A stretch of DNA of 64,000 bases from Polaribacter sp. IC066 (lineage in GTDB: Bacteria > Bacteroidota > Bacteroidia > Flavobacteriales > Flavobacteriaceae), in the NCBI RefSeq assembly GCF_007997085.1, contig NZ_VORR01000017.1:16931-80930 (forward strand). The letters are read 5' to 3'. The notes below the pieces were generated by a model that searched no databases, was not told the DNA's origin, and saw only the letters and a program-made list of their open reading frames with translations. A program made the position numbers and the translations under genes. Shown piece after piece: positions 46,069-55,784 of the stretch (the stretch's first letter is position 1; the number at the start of each line of letters is the position of its first letter).

Positions 46069-46797
46069 ATGTCAATTTTAGTAGCAGAAATTTTAGGTAC
46101 CATGATGCTTATTTTATTAGGAAACGGTGTGGTTGCAAATGTAGTTTTAAAAGACACAAAAGGAAACAATTCTGGATGGATTGTCATTACAACAGGCTGG
46201 GCTTTAGCAGTATTTGTTGGGGTAGTAATTGCAGGTCCTTATAGTGGAGCTCATTTAAACCCGGCAGTAACCATCGCATTAGCAACAGCAGGAAAGTTGT
46301 CTTGGAGTTTGGTACCCGAGTATATTGCCGGCGAAATGATTGGTGCCATGTTAGGAGCCTTTTTAGTGTGGTTGTTTTACAAAGATCATTTTAAAATAAC
46401 CGAAGATGAAGGTGGAAAATTAGCTTGTTTTAGCACAGGGCCAGCAATTAGAAATACATTTTCGAACTTAATAAGTGAAATTATTGGAACCTTTGTATTG
46501 GTGTTTGTAATATTCTATATGGCCGGACCAAGTATTAATTTAGGAGTTTCTACTGATGCCAAAATGGGTTTAGGCTCTCTAGGCGCAGTACCAGTGGCAT
46601 TTTTAGTTTGGGTAATTGGTTTGTCTTTAGGCGGCACAACGGGTTATGCCATTAATCCAGCGCGTGATTTAGGTCCAAGAATTATGCATTCTATTTTACC
46701 TGTTAAAGGCAAAAGTGATTGGGGTTATGCCTGGATTCCAATCGTAGGTCCTATTATTGGTTGTGTACTTGCGGCTTTATTACATATTTCTCTCTAG
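46069..46797 (+). CDS. glpF: Glycerol uptake facilitator (aquaglyceroporin)
   Basis: This 242-residue MIP-family channel has six membrane segments and two half-helices. The selectivity motifs are NPA in AHLNPAVTIALATA and NPARD in GYAINPARDLGPRI. The second motif followed by Asp (NPARD) marks a glycerol facilitator rather than a water channel. It moves glycerol across the inner membrane. It lies between glpK and a predicted outer-membrane channel, so the operon covers entry through both membranes. Confidence 0.94.
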   Translation: MSILVAEILGTMMLILLGNGVVANVVLKDTKGNNSGWIVITTGWALAVFVGVVIAGPYSGAHLNPAVTIALATAGKLSWSLVPEYIAGEMIGAMLGAFLVWLFYKDHFKITEDEGGKLACFSTGPAIRNTFSNLISEIIGTFVLVFVIFYMAGPSINLGVSTDAKMGLGSLGAVPVAFLVWVIGLSLGGTTGYAINPARDLGPRIMHSILPVKGKSDWGYAWIPIVGPIIGCVLAALLHISL

Positions 46798-46832
46798 TCT
46801 AAAATTACTCACAAAATTTAAAATCAAATAAA

Positions 46833-47597
46833 ATGAAAAAAGTATTATATATACTTTTAGCTGCATTTGCGGCGCAGTTAAGTACTGCCCAAGAAAAAAC
46901 GTTAAAAGACAGTCCGCTTGATTTTTCAGTAGATTTAAAAACAAGCCATTTATGGAGAGGATTAATTATTTCAGACAGACCAATGGCTGCCGTTTTTCTA
47001 AAACTAAAACTAGATAAATCAGGAAGTTTTTCTACGGGTTTTTGGGGAGGAGTGGCTTTCGCAAATGAAAGTGATGGCACTTCGTATCAAGAAATAAATT
47101 ATTATGTGCAGTACGCAAAGAATGGTCTGTCTCTGGGTTTATGGAATTTATTTAACACCAGAGGTGCTGCGAATCCTAATGTTTGGGACTATGATAAAAA
47201 AACGACCTATCATTTTTTAGATTTAAGAACATCGTATCATTTTGGAAAGAGTTTTCCGTTAACTTTAGAGGCTGATGTACTTTTATTTGGCAGTCGTGAT
47301 GGGCAATACACCAATTTAGATTTCGAGCAACGTTATTCTACGTATGTTCAAGTTTCTTATCCTCTCATAAAAGAATCAAAAGTAGATGTAAGTGCTTTTG
47401 TTGGAGCCGGGTTTTCATTAAACGGCAATACGCATTTATATGGAGACGGAACTCAAAATTTTGATTTAGTGAATGTTGGGTTAACGGCTTCGAAAACAGT
47501 TAAATTCGGAGATCATAGTGTACCTTTTTCGGTGAATACATTATGGAATCCTTCTGTAAAGTATGCAAGAGTGCAACTAATAGTTCATCTTTTTTAA
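46833..47597 (+). CDS. Outer-membrane porin-like protein of the glycerol operon
   Basis: This 254-residue protein has a signal peptide (1-19, STAQ) and a beta-barrel pattern: VDLKTSHLWRGLIISDRP, SGSFSTGFWGGVAFANES, EINYYVQYAKNGLSLGLWNL, and a final aromatic strand RVQLIVHLF ending in Phe. The SHLWRG start resembles TorF-like putative porins. It starts 35 bp after glpF. By position it would let glycerol or glycerol esters pass the outer membrane (inference). Confidence 0.75.
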   Translation: MKKVLYILLAAFAAQLSTAQEKTLKDSPLDFSVDLKTSHLWRGLIISDRPMAAVFLKLKLDKSGSFSTGFWGGVAFANESDGTSYQEINYYVQYAKNGLSLGLWNLFNTRGAANPNVWDYDKKTTYHFLDLRTSYHFGKSFPLTLEADVLLFGSRDGQYTNLDFEQRYSTYVQVSYPLIKESKVDVSAFVGAGFSLNGNTHLYGDGTQNFDLVNVGLTASKTVKFGDHSVPFSVNTLWNPSVKYARVQLIVHLF

Positions 47598-47802
47598 AGG
47601 GGTAAACATAGTACAGTCAAGTTCATAATGCCGTGTTATATCTATTACAAGCAAGTATTTAAGGCAAAATATCTTGACAACAAGAGTTGGAGTGTTCTGT
47701 TAAATCTAACAAAAATAAACCATAATATATTCTTATTATACGTGTTGGATTTTGGGGTTTTCCAATCTTCACAGGCGATGCAACGCGTTAGAATCATGAA
47801 AT

Positions 47803-47843
47803 AGCCTTATTGTAAAGTTGCTTTTACTTTGGATAAGGCTTTT
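47803..47843 (+). terminator. Terminator between porin and fbp
   Basis: AGCCTTAT (47803-47810) pairs with ATAAGGCT (47833-47840), with an inner GTAAA/TTTAC stem and a short TTTT (47840-47843). It lies directly ahead of fbp and may limit read-through from the glp operon into fbp. Confidence 0.6.
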
Positions 47844-47863
47844 CTATTAATTAATCAATCAAG

Positions 47864-48904
47864 ATGAATAAAAACATAACTTTAGGTGAGTTTATTATTG
47901 AAAATCAAAAACATTACGCAGAAACATCAGGAGGATTTACGAGCTTATTAAGTGCTATTAAATTAGCAGCAAAAGTAGTAAATCATAAAATTAATAAAGC
48001 CGGACTTGTTGATATAATAGGATACTCAGGGAGTACCAATGTGCAAGGCGAAGACCAGCAAAAATTAGATATTTATACGAATGATATCTTTATAAATGCG
48101 ATTAGCAACCGAGAAGTGGTTTGTGGTATTGTATCTGAAGAGAACGATGATTTTATCATTTTAAATGGTTCAAATAACGCTATGAGTAGTAAGTATGTTG
48201 TTTTAATGGACCCGCTAGATGGTTCTTCTAATATTGATGTGAATGTATCAGTGGGTACTATTTTTTCAATTTACAGACGAATTTCTCCAATAGGCACTCC
48301 TGTTCAAAAAGAAGATTTTTTACAAAAAGGAAATAAACAAGTTGCTGCGGGTTATATTATTTACGGAACCTCTACAATGCTCGTTTTTACTTCCGGAAAC
48401 GGGGTAAATGGTTTTACATTAAATCCGGCTATTGGTTCCTTTTATCTTTCGCATCCTAATATTAAAATTCCTGAAGAGGGTAATCTATATTCGGTGAATG
48501 AAGGAAATTATTTACACTTTCCTCAAGGCGTAAAAGACTATATAAAGTTTTGTCAAAAAGTTAAAGAAGATACACCGTATACTTCTCGATATATTGGTTC
48601 TATGGTGGCAGATTTTCATAGAAATATGCTGAAAGGGGGAATTTATATGTATCCAAGTTGTAATAGGAACAATAAGGGTAAATTGAGGTTGCTTTATGAA
48701 TGCAATCCTATCGCTTTTATAACCGAACAAGCTGGAGGAAAAGCCATAGACGGTTTTAACAGAATACTAGATATCAAACCATTAGAAATTCATGAACGGA
48801 GTCCGTTTTACTGTGGCACCACAAAAATGGTTGAAAAATTAGAGTCATTCTTACAAAAGGATGTCAACAAATATGCAAGTAGTAAAACTTTTGGTATCAA
48901 TTGA
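47864..48904 (+). CDS. fbp: Fructose-1,6-bisphosphatase class I
   Basis: This 346-residue enzyme has the metal and catalytic motif [13 protein letters not shown] (115-127), the substrate motif [21 protein letters not shown] and a final [27 protein letters not shown] marks the N-terminal allosteric helix. It removes the 1-phosphate of fructose-1,6-bisphosphate in gluconeogenesis. Following the glycerol genes, it would convert glycerol-derived triose phosphate to hexose phosphate. A terminator-like stem just upstream suggests partly independent expression. Confidence 0.95.
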   Translation: MNKNITLGEFIIENQKHYAETSGGFTSLLSAIKLAAKVVNHKINKAGLVDIIGYSGSTNVQGEDQQKLDIYTNDIFINAISNREVVCGIVSEENDDFIILNGSNNAMSSKYVVLMDPLDGSSNIDVNVSVGTIFSIYRRISPIGTPVQKEDFLQKGNKQVAAGYIIYGTSTMLVFTSGNGVNGFTLNPAIGSFYLSHPNIKIPEEGNLYSVNEGNYLHFPQGVKDYIKFCQKVKEDTPYTSRYIGSMVADFHRNMLKGGIYMYPSCNRNNKGKLRLLYECNPIAFITEQAGGKAIDGFNRILDIKPLEIHERSPFYCGTTKMVEKLESFLQKDVNKYASSKTFGIN

Positions 48905-48949
48905 AAATAACAATTGTTGTTTTTAGGCTATCAAAATGAAATACAAAAA

Positions 48950-48980
48950 AAAAACCACTAAATTTTTAGTGGTTTTTTTT
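48950..48980. terminator. Bidirectional terminator between fbp and sodC
   Basis: Perfect 13-bp arms AAAAACCACTAAA (48950-48962) and TTTAGTGGTTTTT (48965-48977), T-rich on both strands. It separates the converging genes. Confidence 0.9.
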
Positions 48981-48991
48981 AAAGTAAAAAG

Positions 48992-49516
48992 TTATTTCAA
49001 TACAATTTCTCCGCAACCAACTCTAGGCCCAGCAGCACCCGATGGTTGAGAACTAAAATCATCTGGCCCGGCATGAATAATAATAGCTTTTCCTACAATA
49101 TTTTTTGTATCATCATCACAATCAATACACCATAAATCTGTAGTTCTTACAATTGTTCCTTTTCCTTCTTTATCGGCAACTATATTTCCAATATCACCCG
49201 TATGAAAAGGTTCTTTCATCCATTCTCCATGATTTTGATCTGTAGGATTCCAATGGCCTCCCGCAGATGTTCCGTCTTCTGCAGAGCAGTCACCAATGGC
49301 ATGAATGTGAATGGCATGGTTTCCTGCTGATAAACCAGTAACGGATGCTTTCATAAAGACTTTTCCGTTTTTTTCGGTAAAAGTTACATTTCCTGTTACG
49401 TTACTGCCGCTTTTAGATGCTATATCTACAATGGCGGTTTTTTCCATATTTTTATCACAAGAAGTAAATAGTAGTACCGATAAGAATAAAAAAGTAAGTT
49501 TTTTTAGTAATTTCAT
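48992..49516 (-). CDS. sodC: Cu/Zn superoxide dismutase lipoprotein
   Basis: This 174-residue protein has the lipobox LFTSC (Cys20). Copper ligands are H70, H72, H88 (bridging) and H149; zinc ligands are H88, H96, H105 and D108. The disulfide pair is probably Cys77 and Cys168. All ligand positions are present, so it should be active against superoxide in the periplasm. An extra CIDC pair near 130-133 is not part of the usual site. It is a single gene, convergent with fbp. Confidence 0.94.
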   Translation of the reverse strand: MKLLKKLTFLFLSVLLFTSCDKNMEKTAIVDIASKSGSNVTGNVTFTEKNGKVFMKASVTGLSAGNHAIHIHAIGDCSAEDGTSAGGHWNPTDQNHGEWMKEPFHTGDIGNIVADKEGKGTIVRTTDLWCIDCDDDTKNIVGKAIIIHAGPDDFSSQPSGAAGPRVGCGEIVLK

Positions 49517-49780
49517 CGTTGTATTTTTATGAGTTTCTCAAAGATAAGAAAAATGCCAAAAAAAACCTTGCTCAAACTCTTTTAAAACAGGCATTATTTC
49601 CTTTTCAAAAATCAAACTTAAAGTGAGCAAAACAATTAAAGAGTATCAATTAGTTTTTACCACTTTAATTTGATGTTAATGTTTCAGTATTTTTTTTGGA
49701 TAAAAAATCATCAAAAAAGGAACAAGTTATTACTGTTTTCTATCGTTAAATAGGGTTTAGTTTTTATTTGGATACCAATT

Positions 49781-50539
49781 CTATTGAATAACCTTAATAT
49801 TGGCATCTTGCCTCTGAACGATTTCTTTGAATTTTTTAACATCACTCAAACCATCGGTTCCTCTGTAGTGATATGGATATATTTCTTTTGGTTTGAATTC
49901 TAAAACTGCATCAGCGGCACTTTCAACGGTCATTGTGTATGGTAAATTCATACAAATAAAAGCTTTATCAATGCTTTTTAGATTTCTCATTTCGGGGATG
50001 TCTTCGGTATCACCAGAAAAATAAATTCTTTCATTATTTATGGTGAACACATAGCCATTACCTCTTCCTTTAGCATGAAATTTTAAAGCTTCTTCTCTTA
50101 AATTATACATGGGTATTGCCTCAATTTTAAAGGTAGCCATCAATTTTTCTTCTCCATTATGAATCGCAATAATTTTTTTAGAAATAATAGAGGTTAAATT
50201 TTTACAAACTGCTTCTGGAGCAATAATCGTGGTTTCTGAAAGATCTAGTTCCTTTAAAGTTTCTAAATTAAAGTGATCTCCGTGAACATCCGTAATTATG
50301 ATATACGTAGGTTTTTTAAATTTTTCAAAAGACTTTAAGCCACCAGTAGGGTCTAAATAAATGGTTTCGCTATTAAAAGATATCACTGCTGTAGCATGAG
50401 ATATCGGAGTTATTTTTAATGCTAAATTTTCTTTTATTTCTGTTTCAACTTCTTTAGTAATAGTTTTTGTAGTGTCATTTTTTTTGCAAGAAATTAGGCT
50501 TAAGGTTAAAATAAGTAAAATAAAAATATGTTTTTTCAT
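49781..50539 (-). CDS. MBL-fold lipoprotein
   Basis: This 252-residue protein has the lipobox SLISC (Cys18) and a metallo-beta-lactamase fold. The motif TDVHGDHFN (about 83-91) is a near HxHxDH with the first His replaced by Asp. AIPMYNL, YFSGDTEDIPEM and a final YPYHYRGTD supply the other zinc positions. It resembles UlaG/RomA-type MBL hydrolases. It is probably an envelope-bound hydrolase; the substrate is unknown. Confidence 0.83.
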   Translation of the reverse strand: MKKHIFILLILTLSLISCKKNDTTKTITKEVETEIKENLALKITPISHATAVISFNSETIYLDPTGGLKSFEKFKKPTYIIITDVHGDHFNLETLKELDLSETTIIAPEAVCKNLTSIISKKIIAIHNGEEKLMATFKIEAIPMYNLREEALKFHAKGRGNGYVFTINNERIYFSGDTEDIPEMRNLKSIDKAFICMNLPYTMTVESAADAVLEFKPKEIYPYHYRGTDGLSDVKKFKEIVQRQDANIKVIQ

Positions 50540-50642
50540 GATAGTCTGGTTTAATTCAGGCCAAAGATAATATTATAATAAAAAGAATATTGTGAACATT
50601 TATTTAAAATCATTTACCTTCGTTTTTCAAAATTAAATTTCG

Positions 50643-51566
50643 ATGAGTAGAAAAATTAAAGACTATTTAATAATTGGATTTAAAGGAATGGCTATGGGTG
50701 CTGCAGACGTAGTTCCAGGCGTTTCTGGAGGTACAATTGCCTTTATTTCTGGTATTTATGAAGAGCTTTTGGGGTCTATTAGTAATGTGAATTTAGGCTT
50801 GTTTAAAACGCTAAAAAAAGAAGGCTTTAAAGCTGCTTGGACGCAACTAAATGGTAATTTTCTGTTATCTCTTTTTGCGGGTATTTTTATCAGTATTTTA
50901 TCGCTAGCAAAAGCCATCAAATATTTGTTAGAAAACGAACCTATTTTATTGTGGTCGTTCTTTTTTGGTTTGGTGTTGGCAAGTATTATTTATATCGCAA
51001 AGCAAATTACAAAATGGAACTTTATTGCTGTTATTATATTGATTTTAGGTGCGTTTTTAGCGTATTATATAACTACTTTAAATCCGTTAGTTTCTGAAAA
51101 TTCATCTTCTTTATATGTTTTAGCAGCTGGTGCAATTGCAATTTGTGCAATGATTTTACCTGGTATTTCTGGTTCCTTTATTTTAGTTTTATTAGGTGCA
51201 TACAAACCAATTTTAGATGCTTTAAACAGTAGAGACTTTAAAACTATTTTAATCTTTATGGCTGGCGCAGTTATTGGTTTGTTAAGTTTTTCTAAAATAT
51301 TAAAATGGTTGTTTGCTCATTATAAAAATTACACATTAGCTGTTTTAACAGGTTTTATCATAGGTTCTTTAAATAAAATTTGGCCATGGAAAGAAACGTT
51401 AACTTGGCGCACGAATTCTAAAGGATTACAAGTGCCTTTAAATGAAGAAAGTATTTTACCTTTTTCTTTTGATGGTGATGCGCAATTAACAATGGCAATT
51501 ATTTTAGCAATTGTAGGTTTTGCCTTAATTTTGGGAATGGAGAAATTAGCGTTTCAAAAAAAATAA
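50643..51566 (+). CDS. DUF368 membrane protein 1 (PopT-type lipid carrier transporter)
   Basis: This 307-residue inner-membrane protein has about eight to nine helices. The DUF368 signatures are GMAMGAADVVPGVSGGTIAF (about 15-34) and, in the second half, MILPGISGSFILVLLGAY. DUF368 proteins (PopT) were shown by others to recycle undecaprenyl phosphate across the membrane, which supports cell-wall and polysaccharide synthesis. The stop codon is immediately followed by the ATG of a second DUF368 gene. Confidence 0.9.
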   Translation: MSRKIKDYLIIGFKGMAMGAADVVPGVSGGTIAFISGIYEELLGSISNVNLGLFKTLKKEGFKAAWTQLNGNFLLSLFAGIFISILSLAKAIKYLLENEPILLWSFFFGLVLASIIYIAKQITKWNFIAVIILILGAFLAYYITTLNPLVSENSSSLYVLAAGAIAICAMILPGISGSFILVLLGAYKPILDALNSRDFKTILIFMAGAVIGLLSFSKILKWLFAHYKNYTLAVLTGFIIGSLNKIWPWKETLTWRTNSKGLQVPLNEESILPFSFDGDAQLTMAIILAIVGFALILGMEKLAFQKK

Positions 51567-52577
51567 ATGCATAAAGAAAGAACGTTTGCTGAAAAAATAA
51601 TCCTTTTTTTAAAAGGATTGGCTATGGGGGCAGCAAATAAAGTTCCCGGAGTTTCTGGAGGAACTGTTTCTTTTGTTTTAGGTTTTTATGAAGAATTAAT
51701 TTATTCTTTTCAGAAAATTAATTTAAAATCGTTTAAATTATTATTTAGCGGAAAGTTTAAAAGTTTTTCTCAATATACAAATACACCGTTTTTGTTGCTG
51801 GTTATGGGCGGCAGTATTTTTAGTTATTTTAGTGTTTCATTGCTTTTAGATTATTTTTTAAAACACTACGAACTCTATGTTTGGAGTTGGTTTTTCGGCA
51901 TGATTATAGGGTCTATTTACTATATAGCCAAAGACTTTAAAAGTTGGAACAAAAAAAAACTTATTGCATTATTTGTGGGTGCAAGTATCGGTTTAGGGAT
52001 TAGTTTTTTAACCCCAGCGGTAGAAAATGACAATCTTTGGTTTGTCTTTGTTTGCGGAATTATAGGGGTTTCTGGAATGACACTACCCGGGCTTTCTGGC
52101 TCTTTTATTTTAATACTTTTAGGCAATTATGTGCTGTTATTGGTAGATTCTGTAAATGTGCTGCTAAATGTATTAACGAGCATTTTATCTGGTAATTTTG
52201 ATTTTTTATCAGATACTACAAAAATGAGGTATTTAAAAATTATAGCCGTTTTTGCAGCCGGTTCTGCTTTTGGGTTAGTTTCGCTTTCACATGTTTTAGG
52301 GTATGTATTAAAACGATATAATAAAATTGTAAATGCAGTTATTATTGGTTTTATAACCGGTTCTTTAGGCATTGTTTGGCCATGGAAAAGAACTATTTAT
52401 GCCCAAGCGAATGAAGTTGATTTATTAGATATAAAAGGACATAAAATAGTAGAAAATTACGAACGATTTATACCGAACAGTTTAAATAAAGAAACCATTT
52501 TAGCGGTGTTTTTTATCTTTACAGGTATCGGATTAATATTAGCCATTGATTATTATGACAGGAGCAGAAAAAAATAA
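51567..52577 (+). CDS. DUF368 membrane protein 2 (PopT paralogue)
   Basis: This 336-residue paralogue of the preceding gene starts at the next base after its stop. The signatures are kept with changes: GLAMGAANKVPGVSGGTVSF and MTLPGLSGSFILILLGNY. The Asp of the first motif (AAD) is Asn here (AAN). The paralogues could form a heteromer, or have different lipid or proton coupling (inference). The last 23 bp overlap the aroE start. Confidence 0.9.
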   Translation: MHKERTFAEKIILFLKGLAMGAANKVPGVSGGTVSFVLGFYEELIYSFQKINLKSFKLLFSGKFKSFSQYTNTPFLLLVMGGSIFSYFSVSLLLDYFLKHYELYVWSWFFGMIIGSIYYIAKDFKSWNKKKLIALFVGASIGLGISFLTPAVENDNLWFVFVCGIIGVSGMTLPGLSGSFILILLGNYVLLLVDSVNVLLNVLTSILSGNFDFLSDTTKMRYLKIIAVFAAGSAFGLVSLSHVLGYVLKRYNKIVNAVIIGFITGSLGIVWPWKRTIYAQANEVDLLDIKGHKIVENYERFIPNSLNKETILAVFFIFTGIGLILAIDYYDRSRKK

Positions 52578-53310
52578 ATTATTTGGTTTATTGGGTAAAA
52601 ATATTTCATATTCATTTTCGCGTGGATATTTTACTGAAAAATTTAAAAAATTAGATTTAAAGAAATATAAATACATGAATTTCGATCTTCAAAAAATTGA
52701 AGATTTACCAAAAATCATAGATGCATACAGCAATTTAAAAGGTATAAATGTAACCATTCCTTATAAAGAGGCAATCCTTCCGTTTTTAGATAAATTAGAT
52801 AAAACTGCTGCAAAAATAGGGGCGGTGAATACGGTTAAGTTTACAAAAAGAGGAAATTTAAAAGGATATAATTCTGATGTTGTTGGCTTTGAGAATTCTA
52901 TTGCACCCTTTTTAAAGAAGCATCATAAAAAAGCATTAATTTTAGGAACAGGAGGTGCATCAAAGGCGATTGCCTTCGCTTTTAAGAGAAATAAAATTAA
53001 ATATAAATTTGTGTCTAGAAATCCTGAAGGAAAAAAAGAGATCTCTTACCAAAGTTTAACCCAAGAAGTTATAGAAAACTACACGATTATTGTTAATTGC
53101 ACACCTCTAGGAACCTCACCAGACATCGAAAAACACCCAGACATTCCGTATCAATTTATAACTACAAATCATATTCTTTATGATTTAATTTACAATCCAG
53201 AAGAAACCGTTTTTTTATCCAAAGGAAAAGAAAAAGGGGCTGTTATTAAAAACGGATTAGAAATGTTGCAGCTGCAGGCAGAAGAATCTTGGAGAATTTG
53301 GAACAAATAA
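52555..53310 (+). CDS. aroE: Shikimate dehydrogenase
   Basis: The first ATG of the frame, at 52555, gives MTGAEKNKLFGLLGKNISYSFS; the open frame 9 bp upstream begins with TTG and is less likely. The protein has 251 residues. The shikimate site is ISYSFS with catalytic Lys in GINVTIPYKE, Asp in NSDVVGF, and the NADP loop LILGTGGASKA. It reduces 3-dehydroshikimate to shikimate. The start overlaps the end of the second DUF368 gene, so the three genes are one unit. Confidence 0.93.
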   Translation: MTGAEKNKLFGLLGKNISYSFSRGYFTEKFKKLDLKKYKYMNFDLQKIEDLPKIIDAYSNLKGINVTIPYKEAILPFLDKLDKTAAKIGAVNTVKFTKRGNLKGYNSDVVGFENSIAPFLKKHHKKALILGTGGASKAIAFAFKRNKIKYKFVSRNPEGKKEISYQSLTQEVIENYTIIVNCTPLGTSPDIEKHPDIPYQFITTNHILYDLIYNPEETVFLSKGKEKGAVIKNGLEMLQLQAEESWRIWNK

Positions 53311-53341
53311 CCACATTATAAATTTTACTTATGGTGATAAC

Positions 53342-53372
53342 TTGCAATTATTGTAAGTTGTCACTATTTTTG
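53342..53372 (+). promoter_or_regulatory. Promoter of DUF349 gene
   Basis: TTG at 53342-53344, 20-bp spacer, TATTTTTG at 53365-53372. A GTCAC/GTGAC inverted repeat brackets the -7 box (about 53360-53377) and could be an operator. Confidence 0.6.
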
Positions 53373-53421
53373 GTGACTGTATAATTATAGTATTGTACAA
53401 AGACCTTTAAACATTGTAGAT

Positions 53422-55374
53422 ATGTTAGATAAAAATGAAGAAAACGTTGAAAAAAACGAGTTAAAATCAACAGAAAAAGTTGATGTAACACCAAATGAAA
53501 ATGAACTTGTTGAAAACATAAAGACTGAAAATGTTGAGGTTGTTTCTAAAGAAGAAGAAAAGACAACATCTAAAAATGAAGAAATAGTTGATGAAACTTC
53601 TAAAGCTGTTATCGAAGTTAAAGATTCTTTGGTAGAAAAGGAAGAAAAGGAAATTGCTAAAGAAAAAGATGAGTCAGCAACAGTGTATTCTAAATTAACT
53701 CTAGAAGCGTTGGTTTTGAGTCTTAAAGAAATCATAGCAGACAATCCTGCTCAAAAAATAAAGACGCAAGTAGAAACCGTTAAAACTGCTTTTAATCAAA
53801 AATTTGGAGCTTTAATAGCAGAAAAAAAAGCTGCGTTTTTAGCGGATGGAGGTAATGTTATAGATTTTCAGTTTTCTAGTCCGATTAAAGCAGAATACAA
53901 TTCTTTACTAGCCGATTATAAGAAGCAAAGAGATGCCCATTATAACGACTTAGACAAGCAATTAAATGACAATTTAGAAAAACGAGTAGCGGTTATTGAA
54001 AGTTTAAAAAGTTTAATAGACGAGGCAGATGCTACAACGATGTACAAGAATTTTAAAGAAATTCAAGATACTTGGCGAACTATTGGTGCCGTGCCAAAAG
54101 TGTATTATAATGATACCTGGAAAATTTATCATCATCACGTAGAGCGTTTTTATGATTTATTGCACTTAAGTAATGATTTTAGAGATTTAGAATTTAAGCA
54201 TAATTTAGAAGAAAAATTAAATATAATTAAGCAAGCAGAGGCTTTAGCAAAAGAGCCAGATGTAAATTATGCTTCTAAAGAACTGCAAGAATTACATAAA
54301 ATTTGGAAAGAAGATATAGGGCCTGTAGCCAAAGAATTGCGGGAAGAAATTTGGCATAAATTTAGTTTGGCAACAAAAACTATTCATGATAAAAGACATG
54401 AATATTTTAAGGAAATGCGCTCTAAATATCAAGACATAACGAATAAGAAATTAGAGATTATTGCTTTGGTAGATGCGTATGACACCTCAAAAAATAAAAG
54501 CCACAACGATTGGCAAAAAAGTATTAATGATATTGAAACATTAAGACAACAGTATTTTAACGTAGGGAAACTTCCTTACTCAAAGAGTGAAGAAGTTTGG
54601 CAGAAGTTTAAAGGAGCAACTAAAAAATTTAATAGCTCAAAAAATACATTTTACAAAGAAGAAAAGAGCAGTCAGCAAGACAATTTAGAAAAGAAAATTG
54701 CTCTAATAGAATTGGCAGAGTCTTTAAGAGAAAGTGAAGATTGGGAAAAGGCAACGAATACTTTGAAAAAAGTACAGGCAGATTGGAAAAAGATTGGCCA
54801 TGTTCCTCGTAAGTTTTCAGACGATATTTGGAAACGTTTTAAAGCTGCCTGTAACCATTATTTTGATAGATTTCACGAACAAAAAAATTCTGCAAGTAAA
54901 GAAGAACAGGCGGTTGCCATTGCTAAAAAAGAGTTTTTAGAAGTTTTAAAAGAAGCAAAAGAAACGACTAAAGAAACAGTTTTAGAATCGATTAAGGCTT
55001 GGAGAAGTTTAGGAAAATTACCATCGAATGCTCGTCATTTAGAAGGTAAGTTTAACAAGCAAATAGATAGAATGTTAGAAAGTTTATCTCTGGATAAAAA
55101 CGAAATTTCTATGCTAAAATTTACAAATGTTGTAGATGGGTATGCTGCCGAGAAGGATACCAGAAGATTAGATTCTGAACAGATATATGTTAGAAAAAAG
55201 ATAGACGAGATTATGAAAGAAATGCAGCAGTTAGAGAATAATTTAGGTTTTTTCTCAAACGCTAAAGCTGATAATCCGTTAGTTGTAAATGTAAGAAATA
55301 AGGTGAACGACTTTAAAGAAGATTTACTTACTTGGAAAGAAAAATTACAATATCTAAAAAAATTAGATTATTAA
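53422..55374 (+). CDS. DUF349 repeat protein
   Basis: This 650-residue cytoplasmic protein has a disordered acidic N-terminus (about 1-85, Glu/Lys/Val-rich). It is followed by helical DUF349 repeats, each with a W-x-x-x-G-x-x-P core and a W-x-x-F/H end: WRTIGAVPKVYYNDTWKIYH, YFNVGKLPYSKSEEVWQKFK, WKKIGHVPRKFSDDIWKRFK and WRSLGKLPSNARHLEGKF, with a divergent one at WKEDIGPVAKEL. The ends are coiled coil. The function of DUF349 is not established. It has its own promoter and a strong terminator. Confidence 0.88.
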   Translation: MLDKNEENVEKNELKSTEKVDVTPNENELVENIKTENVEVVSKEEEKTTSKNEEIVDETSKAVIEVKDSLVEKEEKEIAKEKDESATVYSKLTLEALVLSLKEIIADNPAQKIKTQVETVKTAFNQKFGALIAEKKAAFLADGGNVIDFQFSSPIKAEYNSLLADYKKQRDAHYNDLDKQLNDNLEKRVAVIESLKSLIDEADATTMYKNFKEIQDTWRTIGAVPKVYYNDTWKIYHHHVERFYDLLHLSNDFRDLEFKHNLEEKLNIIKQAEALAKEPDVNYASKELQELHKIWKEDIGPVAKELREEIWHKFSLATKTIHDKRHEYFKEMRSKYQDITNKKLEIIALVDAYDTSKNKSHNDWQKSINDIETLRQQYFNVGKLPYSKSEEVWQKFKGATKKFNSSKNTFYKEEKSSQQDNLEKKIALIELAESLRESEDWEKATNTLKKVQADWKKIGHVPRKFSDDIWKRFKAACNHYFDRFHEQKNSASKEEQAVAIAKKEFLEVLKEAKETTKETVLESIKAWRSLGKLPSNARHLEGKFNKQIDRMLESLSLDKNEISMLKFTNVVDGYAAEKDTRRLDSEQIYVRKKIDEIMKEMQQLENNLGFFSNAKADNPLVVNVRNKVNDFKEDLLTWKEKLQYLKKLDY

Positions 55375-55396
55375 TTTTCTAAATCTAAAAAAAAAA

Positions 55397-55424
55397 CTCA
55401 AAACATTGTTTTGAGTTTTTTTTT
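55397..55424 (+). terminator. Terminator after DUF349 gene
   Basis: CTCAAAACA (55397-55405) and TGTTTTGAG (55407-55415) form a stem flanked by an A run on the left and nine T residues (55416-55424) on the right. Confidence 0.9.
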
Positions 55425-55733
55425 GATTTAACGCAAGAAATTTATTCATTTTCCATTTCTTAAATGCTGAACAACAAAGTTTGTTATTCCACGAAAATTT
55501 CACGTTCTACATATCATTTTATAATGGAATACTCGTAGCATTAAAAACTAAACGGAGAACAAAAAGTATCGCAAACAAAATAGTATCGCAAGCAATAAAA
55601 CCAAAATGGTAAAGCACTGTGGTTGTCATTCTTTAAGAATCTTACGGTTTGCTCATTTTTTTGGATTTTTGCGCACGCTGCTTGCAGCATAATACGCGAT
55701 ATAAGTAAAATGAATTTTTAAAAATCAAGCACA
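55425..55733. other. Intergenic region between converging genes
   Basis: The 309 bp between the two terminators holds AT-rich DNA. One short richer stretch (GCGCACGCTGCTTGCAGCATAA) contains the small palindrome GCTGC-TT-GCAGC at about 55677-55688. I see no gene. Confidence 0.45.
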
Positions 55734-55765
55734 AAAAAACTCGAAGTATGTACTTCGAGTTTTTT
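55734..55765 (-). terminator. Bidirectional terminator, zinc-ribbon gene end
   Basis: Perfect 15-bp arms AAAAAACTCGAAGTA (55734-55748) and TACTTCGAGTTTTTT (55751-55765). It ends the leftward nif3/zinc-ribbon unit and can also act rightward. Confidence 0.9.
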
Positions 55766-55784
55766 ATATTTACTTGTAAAATAG

